DNA from: Myxococcota bacterium
GTDB taxonomy: Bacteria > Myxococcota_A > UBA9160 > UBA4427
Length of the DNA stretch: 64,000 nucleotides
Direction of reading: 5' to 3'
NCBI GenBank assembly: GCA_041389495.1
Contig: JAWKRT010000003.1
Coordinates: 186,001 to 250,000 of the forward strand
In this document: piece after piece, positions 41,013-51,174 of the stretch
How positions within the stretch are numbered: the first letter of the stretch is position 1
Layout of the letters: each line of letters begins with the position of its first letter
Program-made: the position numbers and the translations under genes
Notes under the pieces: generated by a model
Database searches by the model: none
The model's input: only the letters and a program-made list of their open reading frames with translations
Told to the model about the DNA's origin: nothing

Positions 41013-42574
41013 CGGATCTCCCATCTGCTCTCTTCGCTTCCGCCCGCGGCGGGCGTCTCGTCGTTCGCGCGCGATCGCGCGCGGTTCGCGCGAGTCGCAT
41101 CGGCCGGCGGCCGGCGGCGCGACGTCGCGCGCGCGGCCCGCCGACCCGGCGCGGCCTCGGATCGGTCGAACCCCGCGTCCGCTTTTGCCTCGTTCGCGGC
41201 TCCGACGGCCGGCGGCGTCGATGCGCCGGGGTCGGCATCGGCGAGCGGGGCGATCGGGCTCGGTTCCGGCGCGCCGTGCGGCGTGCTCGCCGGCGCGAAG
41301 AGCGACGCTGCGAGCGCGGCGCGGGGGGATGCCGCCGACAGCGAGGCGAGGGGCGGTGTGGCGGGGGCGAGCGGGGTGCGGAGCGGCCGGATGGCGGTGG
41401 AGTGCGCTCCCGCCGCGGCCCGGGCCGCGAGGCCCGCGGGCTCGACCACCACGAGGTCGAGTCCGAGGAGCGCGCCGAGGGCGAACCCGGCGAGCACGAG
41501 CTGCGGGCGGCCGGCGAACGCGCCGAGCCGCGCGAGGCGCTCGAGCGGCAGCAGGGTGGGGCGCGCGGTCGGCGGCGCCTCGTCGGCGGGCTCGGCGTCG
41601 ATCAGCTCGGCCTCGATCAGCGGGAGCTCGCTCGCGATCGGCGATCCCTCGGCGACCTCGGTCGGCGCCTCGAGCTCGAGCGCGTCGTCGGCATCGAGGA
41701 CGCGCTCGCGCGCGCCGGGCGGGCGCGTCGGCCAGTGGAGCGGGCCGTCGGCCCAGCTGTCGTGGCCGAGCGGAGCGAGCGCTGCGCGCATCTCGGCCGC
41801 CGACTGGAAACGGTCGTCCGCATCCTTCGCCAGCGCGCGGCGCAGCACCTCGTCGAGCTCGCGCGGGAGCTCGGGCATCCGGTCGCGGAGCGGCGGCGGC
41901 GGCGTCTCCACCTGCGCCTTCATCACCTGGTACTCGCTGCGCGCGCGGAAGGGTGCGCGGCCGGCGAGCAGCGCGTAGAGCAGGATGGCGAGCGAGTAGA
42001 GGTCGGAGCGCTCGTCGGCGTCCTCGCCGCGGATCTGCTCGGGCGCCATGAACTCGGGCGTTCCGATCATCTGGCCCGCGCGCGTGTGGCGCGCGCCGCC
42101 GAGCACGCGCGCGATCCCGAAGTCCATGATCTTGAGCGTGCCCGAGGCGTCGAGCATCAGGTTGGCGCCCTTGATGTCGCGGTGGATCACGCCGCGCCCG
42201 TGCGCGTAGCCGATGCCGGAGAGCGCCTGGAACGCGAGCCGCAGCGCCGGCTCGAGCGCGAGCGGCCCGCGCTGCCGCAGCAGCGCCGAGACCGTCTCGC
42301 CCTCGACGTACTCCATCACCATGTACATCGAGCCGGCGTCGTGCGTGAGCGCGTAGAGCGTCGCGATGTTGGGATGGTTCAGCCGTGCGAGCGTCTGCGC
42401 CTCGAGGCGGAAGCGCGCGACCAGCGTCTCGCGCGCCGCGAGCTCGGGGCGCAGGCGCTTGATCGCCACGTTGCGCTCGAGCGACTCGTCGAAGGCGCGG
42501 AACACCTCGCCGATGCCGCCTTCGCCGAGGCGCTTCTCGATGCGATAGGGACCGATGCGGTCGCCCGGCTGCAC
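41003..42574 (-). CDS. Transmembrane Ser/Thr protein kinase
   Basis: A 523-residue Hanks-type kinase. The domain spans about 8-270: glycine loop RLGEGGIGEVFRAFD, K39 in VAIKRL, HRDIKGANLML, DFGIARV, then GTPEFMAPEQIRG and SDLYSLAILLYALLAGRAPF. A Glu/Ala-rich linker (300-360) leads to a single membrane helix (LVLAGFALGALLGLDLVVV), and the C-terminal 120 residues are low-complexity Ala/Pro/Arg with no sensor domain recognisable. GTG 42574 has GGAGGGC upstream; an ATG at 42617 would add 14 residues. It overlaps the lipoprotein gene. Substrates unknown. Confidence 0.9.
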   Translation of the reverse strand: MQPGDRIGPYRIEKRLGEGGIGEVFRAFDESLERNVAIKRLRPELAARETLVARFRLEAQTLARLNHPNIATLYALTHDAGSMYMVMEYVEGETVSALLRQRGPLALEPALRLAFQALSGIGYAHGRGVIHRDIKGANLMLDASGTLKIMDFGIARVLGGARHTRAGQMIGTPEFMAPEQIRGEDADERSDLYSLAILLYALLAGRAPFRARSEYQVMKAQVETPPPPLRDRMPELPRELDEVLRRALAKDADDRFQSAAEMRAALAPLGHDSWADGPLHWPTRPPGARERVLDADDALELEAPTEVAEGSPIASELPLIEAELIDAEPADEAPPTARPTLLPLERLARLGAFAGRPQLVLAGFALGALLGLDLVVVEPAGLAARAAAGAHSTAIRPLRTPLAPATPPLASLSAASPRAALAASLFAPASTPHGAPEPSPIAPLADADPGASTPPAVGAANEAKADAGFDRSEAAPGRRAARATSRRRPPADATRANRARSRANDETPAAGGSEESRWEIRWR

Positions 42575-42717
42575 GCCGCCCTCCGCCGCGCACCCGCGCG
42601 CTGCCGCGCACCGCATCGGCCGCGGCGCGCTCGGGCTGAAGGGAGGGGAGGGAAACTCCCGAGGATCGGCGCCGAGTTGCGGCGACGGTCGCGCGCGAGG
42701 CGCGCGCTCGCGCGCGC

Positions 42718-43878
42718 TCAGGCCGTCGCGGGCTTGAGCGCGCTCTGCTCGTGGAGGTGCTCGATCGCGCGCGCGGCGTGCATGCGCTCCTGCTCGAGGA
42801 AGCGCGCCACGGCCGCGTGCAGGCGTTCGTCGAGGAAGCGGTGCGCGCTGAAGGTCGGCCGGGCGTCGAAGCCGCGCACCTGCTTGTACTCGCCGCCCGC
42901 GCCCGGCTCGAAGCGCGCGAGCCCGCGCTCGATGCAATGCTCGATGCCCGCGTAGTAGCAGACCTCGAAGTGCAGGTTGCGGACGTGGTCGGCCTCGCCC
43001 CAGTAGCGGCCGTAGAGCGCGTCGCCCTTCGCGACGTTGAACGCGCCCGCGACGGGCGCGCCGTCGCGCCGCGCGACGACGAACACGAGGCGCTCGCGGA
43101 AGCGCTCGCGCAGCAGGTCGAAGAAGGCGCGGTTCAGGTACTGCCGGCCCCAGTAGCGAGCGCGGATCGTCGAGAGGTAGAACGCGTACATCGGTTCGAA
43201 CAGTGCGTCGTCGATGTCGCCGTCCGCGTGCACCTCGACGCACACGCCCTGTGCGCGGACGTCGCGCCGCTCGCGTCGCACCTGGTTGCGACGCTTGCTG
43301 CGGAAGCGGCCGAGGTAGTCGTCGAAGTCGGCGTAGCCCTCGTTGTGCCAGTGATACTGGATGCCGACGCGGCGCAGGAAGCCGGCGCGCTCGAGGCCCG
43401 CGGCCTCGGCCTCGCGGCAGAAGTTGACGTGCACGCTCGAGAGGCCCGACTCGGCGGCGATGGAGACGAGCGCCTCCGCCATGGCGGCGCGCAGCGCCTC
43501 GGCCTCGGCGGCGCCGAGCGCGGGGTGCACGAGCAGCCGCCCGCCGGTGACCGGCGTGAAGGGGGCGCCGACGAGCAGCTTCGGGTAGTACGCGAGGCCG
43601 GCGCGCTCGGCGGCGTCGGCGAAGGCGTGGTCGAAGACGAACTCGCCCTCGCTGTTCGACTTGGCGTAGAGCGGGCAGGCCGCGACGAGACGATCGCCGC
43701 GAAAGGCGACGAGCGGGCGCGCCTGCCACCCGCTGCGCGCGCCGAGGCAGCCCGCGTCCTCGAGCGACGCGAGCCACTCCCACTCGAGGAAGGGCGAGTC
43801 GTCGGCGACGACGGCGTTCCAGGCGACGCGATCGAGCGATGCGACTCCCGGCGCGATCTCGATGCGGACGTCGCCCAT
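42718..43878 (-). CDS. GNAT-type N-acyltransferase (DUF482/COG3146 family)
   Basis: A 386-residue protein of the peptidogalycan-type acyltransferase family. Markers are DDSPFLEWEWLASLEDAG and WQARPLVAF near the N-terminus, PKLLVGAPFTPVTGGRLLV, HVNFCREAEA, YHWHNEGYADFDDYLGRFRSKRRNQVRRERR, and the C-terminal GEYKQVRGFDARPTFSAHRF. The family resembles FemAB/GNAT enzymes; its substrate is not established. ATG 43878 lies 6 nt after TAGACT (followed by GCG), so the mRNA is probably leaderless. It is divergent from clpS, whose start has the same arrangement. Confidence 0.85.
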   Translation of the reverse strand: MGDVRIEIAPGVASLDRVAWNAVVADDSPFLEWEWLASLEDAGCLGARSGWQARPLVAFRGDRLVAACPLYAKSNSEGEFVFDHAFADAAERAGLAYYPKLLVGAPFTPVTGGRLLVHPALGAAEAEALRAAMAEALVSIAAESGLSSVHVNFCREAEAAGLERAGFLRRVGIQYHWHNEGYADFDDYLGRFRSKRRNQVRRERRDVRAQGVCVEVHADGDIDDALFEPMYAFYLSTIRARYWGRQYLNRAFFDLLRERFRERLVFVVARRDGAPVAGAFNVAKGDALYGRYWGEADHVRNLHFEVCYYAGIEHCIERGLARFEPGAGGEYKQVRGFDARPTFSAHRFLDERLHAAVARFLEQERMHAARAIEHLHEQSALKPATA

Positions 43879-43881
43879 GCG

Positions 43882-43890
43882 CGCAGTCTA
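43882..43890 (-). promoter_or_regulatory. Leaderless-type -10 element (TAGACTGCG) for the GNAT-like gene
   Basis: TAGACT (43890 to 43885) followed by GCG; the ATG at 43878 begins 6 nt beyond the hexamer. Confidence 0.55.
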
Positions 43891-43950
43891 GCCGCGCGCG
43901 CGATCGCGACCGGCGCGGGCCGCACGGTCGCCCGCCCGGGCCGGGCGACT

Positions 43951-43956
43951 TATTCT
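43951..43956 (+). promoter_or_regulatory. Leaderless-type -10 element (TATTCT) for clpS
   Basis: TATTCT is followed by CCGCGC and then ATG 43963, 6 nt beyond the hexamer. No ribosome site fits between hexamer and start. Confidence 0.55.
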
Positions 43957-43962
43957 CCGCGC

Positions 43963-44325
43963 ATGTCGAGCGACCCCGGACAGCCCGGCGGCGGCGGTGG
44001 CGTCCCCGGCGGCCCGGGACGGGATCGAGAGCGCGAGGGCGGCGTCGCGACGGCGACGCGCCGCAAGGTGGAGCGCCCCCGCCGCTACAAGGTGCTGCTC
44101 TACAACGACGACTACACGCCGATGGAGTTCGTCGTCCAGCTGCTCGAGCGGGTGTTCGGGAAGACGCCGTCGGCCGCGACGCAGCTGATGCTCCAGATCC
44201 ACCGGAGCGGGTTCGGCGTGGCCGGTGTCTTCGTGCTCGAGGTCGCCGAGACGAAGGTGAGCACGGTGCACCGGCTGGCCGAGGAGCGCGGCTACCCGCT
44301 GCGCGCCGGCGTCGAGGCGGAGTAG
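43963..44325 (+). CDS. clpS: ATP-dependent Clp protease adaptor ClpS
   Basis: A 120-residue N-recognin that hands N-degron substrates to ClpA. The core RRYKVLLYNDDYTPMEFVVQLLERVFGKT holds the N-degron pocket residues (NDDYTPMEFV), then LMLQIHRSGFGVAGVFVLEVAETKV. Residues 1-38 form a Gly/Pro and charged disordered tail, the part that engages ClpA. There is no room for a ribosome site if the -10 at 43951 is used. clpA follows 76 nt later, the classic pair. Confidence 0.94.
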   Translation: MSSDPGQPGGGGGVPGGPGRDREREGGVATATRRKVERPRRYKVLLYNDDYTPMEFVVQLLERVFGKTPSAATQLMLQIHRSGFGVAGVFVLEVAETKVSTVHRLAEERGYPLRAGVEAE

Positions 44326-44401
44326 GGCGGAAGCGGAGCATCGGGTCGCGGGCGGGCGCACGGCGCCCCCGCGCGACGGCGAAGGAGCCAGGCGCGAGCG
44401 C

Positions 44402-46681
<2,280 letters not shown>

Positions 46682-46713
46682 TGCGCGGCGGCGCGCCCGC
46701 CCCCGACGAGAAA

Positions 46714-46742
46714 CGCGGGGATCCGCGATGCGGATCCCCGCG
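46714..46742. terminator. Perfect 13-bp hairpin between convergent genes
   Basis: CGCGGGGATCCGC (46714-46726) pairs with 46730-46742 around GAT. It lies 33 nt after the clpA stop and 68 nt before the stop of the convergent secreted-protein gene; symmetric, so it can serve both. Confidence 0.75.
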
Positions 46743-46810
46743 CCCCCCGCTGCGCGACCGCGCGACCTGCGCGGCGCACAGCGCCTCGGATCGGGCGGCT
46801 CGACCGGCCG

Positions 46811-47272
46811 CTAGCGGCCGTGGTGGCCGCGGCCGCGCGGGTCTCGGCGGTCGTAGCGATCGTTGCGGTCGTGCCGATCGCGGCGGTCGTACCGACCCCC
46901 GTGGTCGTGATGATCGCGGGCGATGCGATGGCCGCGCTTCCATCCGCGGTCGTGCTCGCAGCCCGCGTAGTGGCGGTGCGAGACGACGACCGCGGCCGGG
47001 CGGTGGACGTGCGGGCGAACGGGTCGGTAGTGGACGTCGCGAACGATCAGCGGGAGCGGCGGCAGCAGGACGCGCGCGACGGTCGCGACGTCGTGCGCGG
47101 CGATGCGGCCGAGCTCCCGCTCGAAGGCGTTGGCGAAGTCGTTGCGCGCCGCGGCCGGGTTGGCGAATGCGAGCGCGAACGCGCCCACCGCGACGGCGCC
47201 CGCGAGCGCGCTCGCGCGGCTCTTCGGGAACGCCTTCTTCGAACGACCGAAGCTCGTGTGCGTGGACTCCAT
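46811..47272 (-). CDS. His/Arg/Asp-rich secreted protein, unknown
   Basis: A 153-residue product. A charged N-region is followed by a signal helix (ALAGAVAVGAFALAFANPAAA, cleavage after about residue 40). The mature part starts RNDFANAFERELGRIAAHD, followed by beta-type RDVHYRPVRPHVHRP and a C-terminal low-complexity tail of DRxDR/DHHDHGG units ending GRGHHGR. The His/Asp tail could bind metals; no family is recognised. ATG 47272 follows GGAGGAGATC. It stands alone between clpA and the MATE gene. Composition is biased, but third-position GC and the signal peptide argue that it is real. Confidence 0.65.
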   Translation of the reverse strand: MESTHTSFGRSKKAFPKSRASALAGAVAVGAFALAFANPAAARNDFANAFERELGRIAAHDVATVARVLLPPLPLIVRDVHYRPVRPHVHRPAAVVVSHRHYAGCEHDRGWKRGHRIARDHHDHGGRYDRRDRHDRNDRYDRRDPRGRGHHGR

Positions 47273-47418
47273 GACGATCTCCTCCGTCGCGCTCGGCCCG
47301 CCGCCCATCGGCGCTCCTGGCGCGATCGGCGGCCTCCGACGCCGCGCTCCGCGCTCGATTCAGCGCGTCGAAGACTTTCTCGAAGAAGCCGGGAAATCGC
47401 GGAGATGGAGCGCTCGGC

Positions 47419-49008
47419 TCAGGCGCGCGCCCGCTCGGGCTCGACGGCGAGCCAGCGCCCGCGCCGGAAGGTCGTCCACAGCACGGCGGCGCGTACGGCG
47501 TGATCGACGAAGATCGCGAGCCATACGTACAGGATGGGAAGCTCGAGCCAGATCGCGCTCACCCACGCGAGTGCGAAGCGCAGCACGTTGCTCGTCGTCG
47601 CGGCGACGAGCGGCGTCAGCGTGTCGCCCGCGCCGCGGTGCGCGCCCGCGAGTGTGAAGTGCAGCTGGAGGAACGGCTGCGTGAGCGCGAGCACCATCAG
47701 GAACGGCCCGAGCTGCGCGACGACGGACGCGTCGCCCGTGAACCAGCTGGCGTAGACGTCGCGCAGGAGGAAGACCGGCAGGCCGACGGCGATGGCCGTC
47801 GCCACTGCCAGTCGCGCCGACGCGAGGCCGGTCGCCATCGCGCGCGCGGGGTCGCGCGCGCCGAGCGCCTGCCCGACCAGCGTCGAGCACGCCTGCGCAT
47901 AGCCCGTTCCCGGGATCCACGTGAGCGACAGGAGCGGCACGCCGATCGCGTAGGCCGCCACTGCGACCGTGCCGAAGGCGTGGCTCAGCACGCTGAAGTA
48001 CACGGTCTGGCTGAGCGTCATGACGAGCCGCTCGACGATGCCCGGGAGCGCGATGCGCGCGACCGTGCGACGCAGCGCGCTCGCGCGCGTCCAGTCCGCG
48101 CGTCGCAGACGCACGGGCGAATCGGAGGGTTGTCGCGCCAGGGCGAAGGCGAAGAGCGCGACGCCGACGGATTGCGACAGCAGCGACGCCACGCCCGCGC
48201 CCGTCAGACCGAGCTTCGGTGCACCGAGCAGGCCGAAGATCAGGATCGCGTTGCCCCCGAGCTTGACGACCGAGATGCCGGCCGCGACGCGCATCGGCGT
48301 GAGCGTGTCGCGATTCGAACGCAGCGCGCTGTCGACGACGAGACAGAACGTGAGCATGAAGCTCGAGCTCAGCAGGCAGTAGAGGTACGGGAGCGTGAGC
48401 TCGACGACCTCGGGCGCGGCGCCGAACAGCACCGGGAGCGCCGGGCGCGCGACCGCGAAGAAGAACGCCATGAACAGGCCGGCGACCAGCAGGCCGACCT
48501 GCAGCGACGCCGCGAAGGCCGCGCGCGCGCGGGCCGGCGCCCCGGCGCCGATCGCCCGCGACATCGCGGCGACGCAGGCGAAGCCGACGGCGAGCAGCGC
48601 CGACTGCACGAGGAAGAAGAACTGCGTGGCGTAGGCGGCCGCGGCGAGCACGCGCGCGGCGTCGGCGCCGCCGTCGAGCCAGCCGAGCATCGAGCGGTCG
48701 ACGATGTTGCCGAGGCTCGCGAGCCCGAGCGACGTCATGACCGGCCACGACAGGCGGAAGAGCTCGCGCGCGGCACCGTCGCGTTCGCCGCCCGCGGCCG
48801 CGGCGACGAGCCGGCCCGAGACCGAGCCCTGCGCGGCGAGCGTGGCGGCCGGCGTGGTCGGGCCCGCGTCCGGGTCGCCGAGCTCTTCGAGATCCTCCTC
48901 GACGTCGCGGACGGCGCCGGCGACGTCGGGCTCGCGGAGCTCGTCGTCGCCGCCCGCGCCCCCGCCTCCGAGCGCGCCGGCGGCGCGCTGTTCCCGGCGA
49001 GGGCTCAC
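47419..49008 (-). CDS. MATE family efflux transporter
   Basis: A 529-residue multidrug/toxin extrusion protein with two six-helix halves: LFRLSWPVMTSLGLASLGNIVDRSMLGWL opens half one, and RRTVARIALPGIVERLVMTLSQTVYFSVLSHAFG half two. VSLTWIPGTGYAQACSTLVGQALGA-type GxGxA and TLVGQ are typical of DinF/NorM-like carriers. The first 65 residues are an acidic, non-membrane extension (DVEEDLEELGDPDAG) unusual for MATE proteins. GTG 49008 overlaps the ispH stop (GTGA), so the two are translationally coupled. Substrate unknown; coupling to isoprenoid synthesis suggests but does not prove a lipid or quinone substrate. Confidence 0.87.
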   Translation of the reverse strand: MSPRREQRAAGALGGGGAGGDDELREPDVAGAVRDVEEDLEELGDPDAGPTTPAATLAAQGSVSGRLVAAAAGGERDGAARELFRLSWPVMTSLGLASLGNIVDRSMLGWLDGGADAARVLAAAAYATQFFFLVQSALLAVGFACVAAMSRAIGAGAPARARAAFAASLQVGLLVAGLFMAFFFAVARPALPVLFGAAPEVVELTLPYLYCLLSSSFMLTFCLVVDSALRSNRDTLTPMRVAAGISVVKLGGNAILIFGLLGAPKLGLTGAGVASLLSQSVGVALFAFALARQPSDSPVRLRRADWTRASALRRTVARIALPGIVERLVMTLSQTVYFSVLSHAFGTVAVAAYAIGVPLLSLTWIPGTGYAQACSTLVGQALGARDPARAMATGLASARLAVATAIAVGLPVFLLRDVYASWFTGDASVVAQLGPFLMVLALTQPFLQLHFTLAGAHRGAGDTLTPLVAATTSNVLRFALAWVSAIWLELPILYVWLAIFVDHAVRAAVLWTTFRRGRWLAVEPERARA

Positions 49009-49967
49009 TCGGCGCGCAGCTCGGGCGGGATCTTGAACGTGACGCCTTCGTCGACGTGGTCGAGCGAGCCGATCTCGCACTCGCCGACCAGCTCCGCGAG
49101 CCGGCGCACGACCTGCTGCACCAGGAACTCCGGCGACGACGCACCCGCCGTGATCCCGACGCACTGCACGCCGTCGAGCCACGCCGGGTCGATCTCGTCC
49201 GCGTCCTGGATGCGGTGGCTGCGCGCGCCGCGCTTCGCGGCGACCTCGACCAGCCGGTTCGAGTTGGACGAGCTCGGCGCGCCGACGACCAGCACGAGCT
49301 CGGCGCGGCGCGCGAGCTCCTTCACCGCGTCCTGCCGGTTCTGCGTCGCGTAGCAGATGTCGTCGCGCTTCGGCAGCGCGATCGTCGGGAAGCGCCGCGC
49401 GAGCGCGTCCATGATCTCGCGGGTGTCGTCGACCGAGAGCGTCGTCTGCGTCACGCAGCCGAGCCGATCGGGGTTCGCGACCTCGAGGCGATCGACGTCC
49501 TCGACGGTCTCGACGAGCACCATGCGGTCGGGCGCCTGGCCCATCGTCCCCTCGACCTCGACGTGGCCCGCGTGGCCGATCATCACGATCTCGTAGCCCT
49601 CGGCGACCATGCGCTTCACCTCGTTGTGCACCTTCGTGACGAGGGGGCAGGTCGCGTCGATCGCGGCGAGGTCGTTGGCCGCCGCGCGGTCGCGCACCGC
49701 GGGCGAGACCCCGTGCGCGCTGTAGATCATGTGCGCGCCGCGCGGCGCGTCGTCGGGCTCGTCGACGAACACGGCGCCCTTCGCGCGCAGGTCGTCGACG
49801 ACGTGCTGGTTGTGGACGATCTCGTGGCGCACGTAGACGGGAGCGCCGAATCGATCGAGCGCGCGCTCGACGATCTCGATGGCGCGGTCGACGCCCGCGC
49901 AGAAGCCGCGCGGGCTGGCGAGCACGATGCGGAGGGGGCGGGCGCAGTTCGGGGGCCGTGCGGACAT
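49005..49967 (-). CDS. ispH: 4-hydroxy-3-methylbut-2-enyl diphosphate reductase
   Basis: A 320-residue iron-sulfur enzyme, last step of the MEP isoprenoid pathway. The three cluster cysteines are in ASPRGFCAGVDRAIEIV, DATCPLVTKVHNEV and VQCVGITAGASSP. The catalytic Glu/His region HEIVHNQHVV and YSAHGVSP are conserved, as is IGHAGHVEVEGTMGQ. I chose ATG 49967: it begins 8 nt after a TACTCT hexamer, implying a near-leaderless mRNA, whereas the open frame to 50174 would run through the hemE promoter. It is divergent from hemE. Confidence 0.95.
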   Translation of the reverse strand: MSARPPNCARPLRIVLASPRGFCAGVDRAIEIVERALDRFGAPVYVRHEIVHNQHVVDDLRAKGAVFVDEPDDAPRGAHMIYSAHGVSPAVRDRAAANDLAAIDATCPLVTKVHNEVKRMVAEGYEIVMIGHAGHVEVEGTMGQAPDRMVLVETVEDVDRLEVANPDRLGCVTQTTLSVDDTREIMDALARRFPTIALPKRDDICYATQNRQDAVKELARRAELVLVVGAPSSSNSNRLVEVAAKRGARSHRIQDADEIDPAWLDGVQCVGITAGASSPEFLVQQVVRRLAELVGECEIGSLDHVDEGVTFKIPPELRAE

Positions 49968-49975
49968 CGGCGGCG

Positions 49976-49981
49976 AGAGTA
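49976..49981 (-). promoter_or_regulatory. Leaderless-type -10 element (TACTCT) for ispH
   Basis: TACTCT (49981 to 49976), followed by CGC; the ATG at 49967 begins 8 nt beyond. Confidence 0.5.
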
Positions 49982-50003
49982 GCCGAGGGGCGCGCACCGG
50001 CGC

Positions 50004-50036
50004 GCGACACCGCGTCGTCGCCTGGCCTATGTTGCG
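50004..50036 (+). promoter_or_regulatory. Promoter of hemE-hemG
   Basis: GCGACA (50004-50009), an 18-nt spacer, then TATGTT (50028-50033) followed by GCG. The start codon is 62 nt beyond the hexamer. Confidence 0.6.
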
Positions 50037-50094
50037 CGCCGCGAGCGGCGCCGCGGGCGGTGCGCGCGCCGACCGGAGCCGACGCGAGTCCGAG

Positions 50095-51174
50095 ATGAGC
50101 GACCTCACGCCGACCGAACGCTTCCTCCGCAGCTGTCGCGGCGAGCCCGTCGACCGCCCGCCCGTGTGGCTCATGCGACAGGCGGGGCGCTACCTGCCCG
50201 CGTATCGCGCGGTCCGCGAGGGCATCGCCTTCCTCGACATGTGCCGCGACGTCGAGCGCGCGGTCGAAGTCTCGCTGCAGCCGATCGACCTCGTCGGCAG
50301 CGAGGCGGTGATCCTGTTCCAGGACATCTTCACGCCGATCCCCGCGCTCGGCGTCGACGTCGACTTCGCCCCCGGTCCGATCGTCGCCGCGCCGATCCGC
50401 ACGCGCGAGCAGGTCGAGGCGCTGCGCGAGACCGACCCGCGCGAGTCCGTCCCGTTCGTGGGCGAGATCCTGGGGCGCCTGCGCGCCGCGCTCGCGCCGC
50501 GCGACATTCCGTTGCTCGGCTTCGCCGGCGCGCCCTTCACGCTCGCCGCCTACCTGGTCGAAGGGCGCGGCTCGAAGGACTTCTCGCAGCTCAAGCGCGC
50601 GATGGTGCGCGAGGGCGAGATGCTGCGCGCGCTGATCGACAGGCTCGAGCGGCTCACGATCGACTACCTGAACGCGCAGATCGAGGCCGGCGCGCAGGCC
50701 GTGCAGCTGTTCGACACGTGGGCCGGCCTGCTCTCGCCCGACGACTACCGCAGCTGGGTGCTGCCGAGCCATCAGCGCATCGCGCGGGCCGTCGATCGTT
50801 CGGCCGCGCCCCTCATCCTCTACGTCAACAATGGCGCCCACGTCACCGACCTCATGGCCGACTCCGGCGCCGACGTGATCTCGCTCGACTGGCGCGTGCG
50901 GCTCGACGTCGCGGCGCGCGAGCTCGGCGCGCGCGTCTCGCTCCAGGGCAACCTCGACCCGTGCGCACTGCACGCGCCGCGCGCCGAGATCTTCGAGCGC
51001 GTGCGCGAGATGGCGCGCGCGGCGGCGCCGGCGCGCGGCTGGGTCGCGAACCTCGGGCACGGGTGCCTGCCCGACACGCCGGTCGAAGGCGTGTGCGCCT
51101 TCACCGATGCCGTGCGCGCGCTCGCCGCCGCCGACCCCCGATCCGCGAGCCGGGCGGAGCCTCGCGGCGGGTGA
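50095..51174 (+). CDS. hemE: Uroporphyrinogen decarboxylase
   Basis: A 359-residue TIM-barrel enzyme that turns uroporphyrinogen III into coproporphyrinogen III in heme synthesis. The N-terminal RPPVWLMRQAGRYLPAYRAVRE holds the catalytic RQAGRYLPEY-type motif (here PAY). Further signatures are LFQDIFTPIPALGVDVDF, GFAGAPFTLAAYLVEG, LFDTWAGLL, SLDWRV and LQGNLDP. The stop overlaps the next gene's GTG start (GTGA). The promoter is at 50004-50036, divergent from ispH. Confidence 0.95.
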   Translation: MSDLTPTERFLRSCRGEPVDRPPVWLMRQAGRYLPAYRAVREGIAFLDMCRDVERAVEVSLQPIDLVGSEAVILFQDIFTPIPALGVDVDFAPGPIVAAPIRTREQVEALRETDPRESVPFVGEILGRLRAALAPRDIPLLGFAGAPFTLAAYLVEGRGSKDFSQLKRAMVREGEMLRALIDRLERLTIDYLNAQIEAGAQAVQLFDTWAGLLSPDDYRSWVLPSHQRIARAVDRSAAPLILYVNNGAHVTDLMADSGADVISLDWRVRLDVAARELGARVSLQGNLDPCALHAPRAEIFERVREMARAAAPARGWVANLGHGCLPDTPVEGVCAFTDAVRALAAADPRSASRAEPRGG

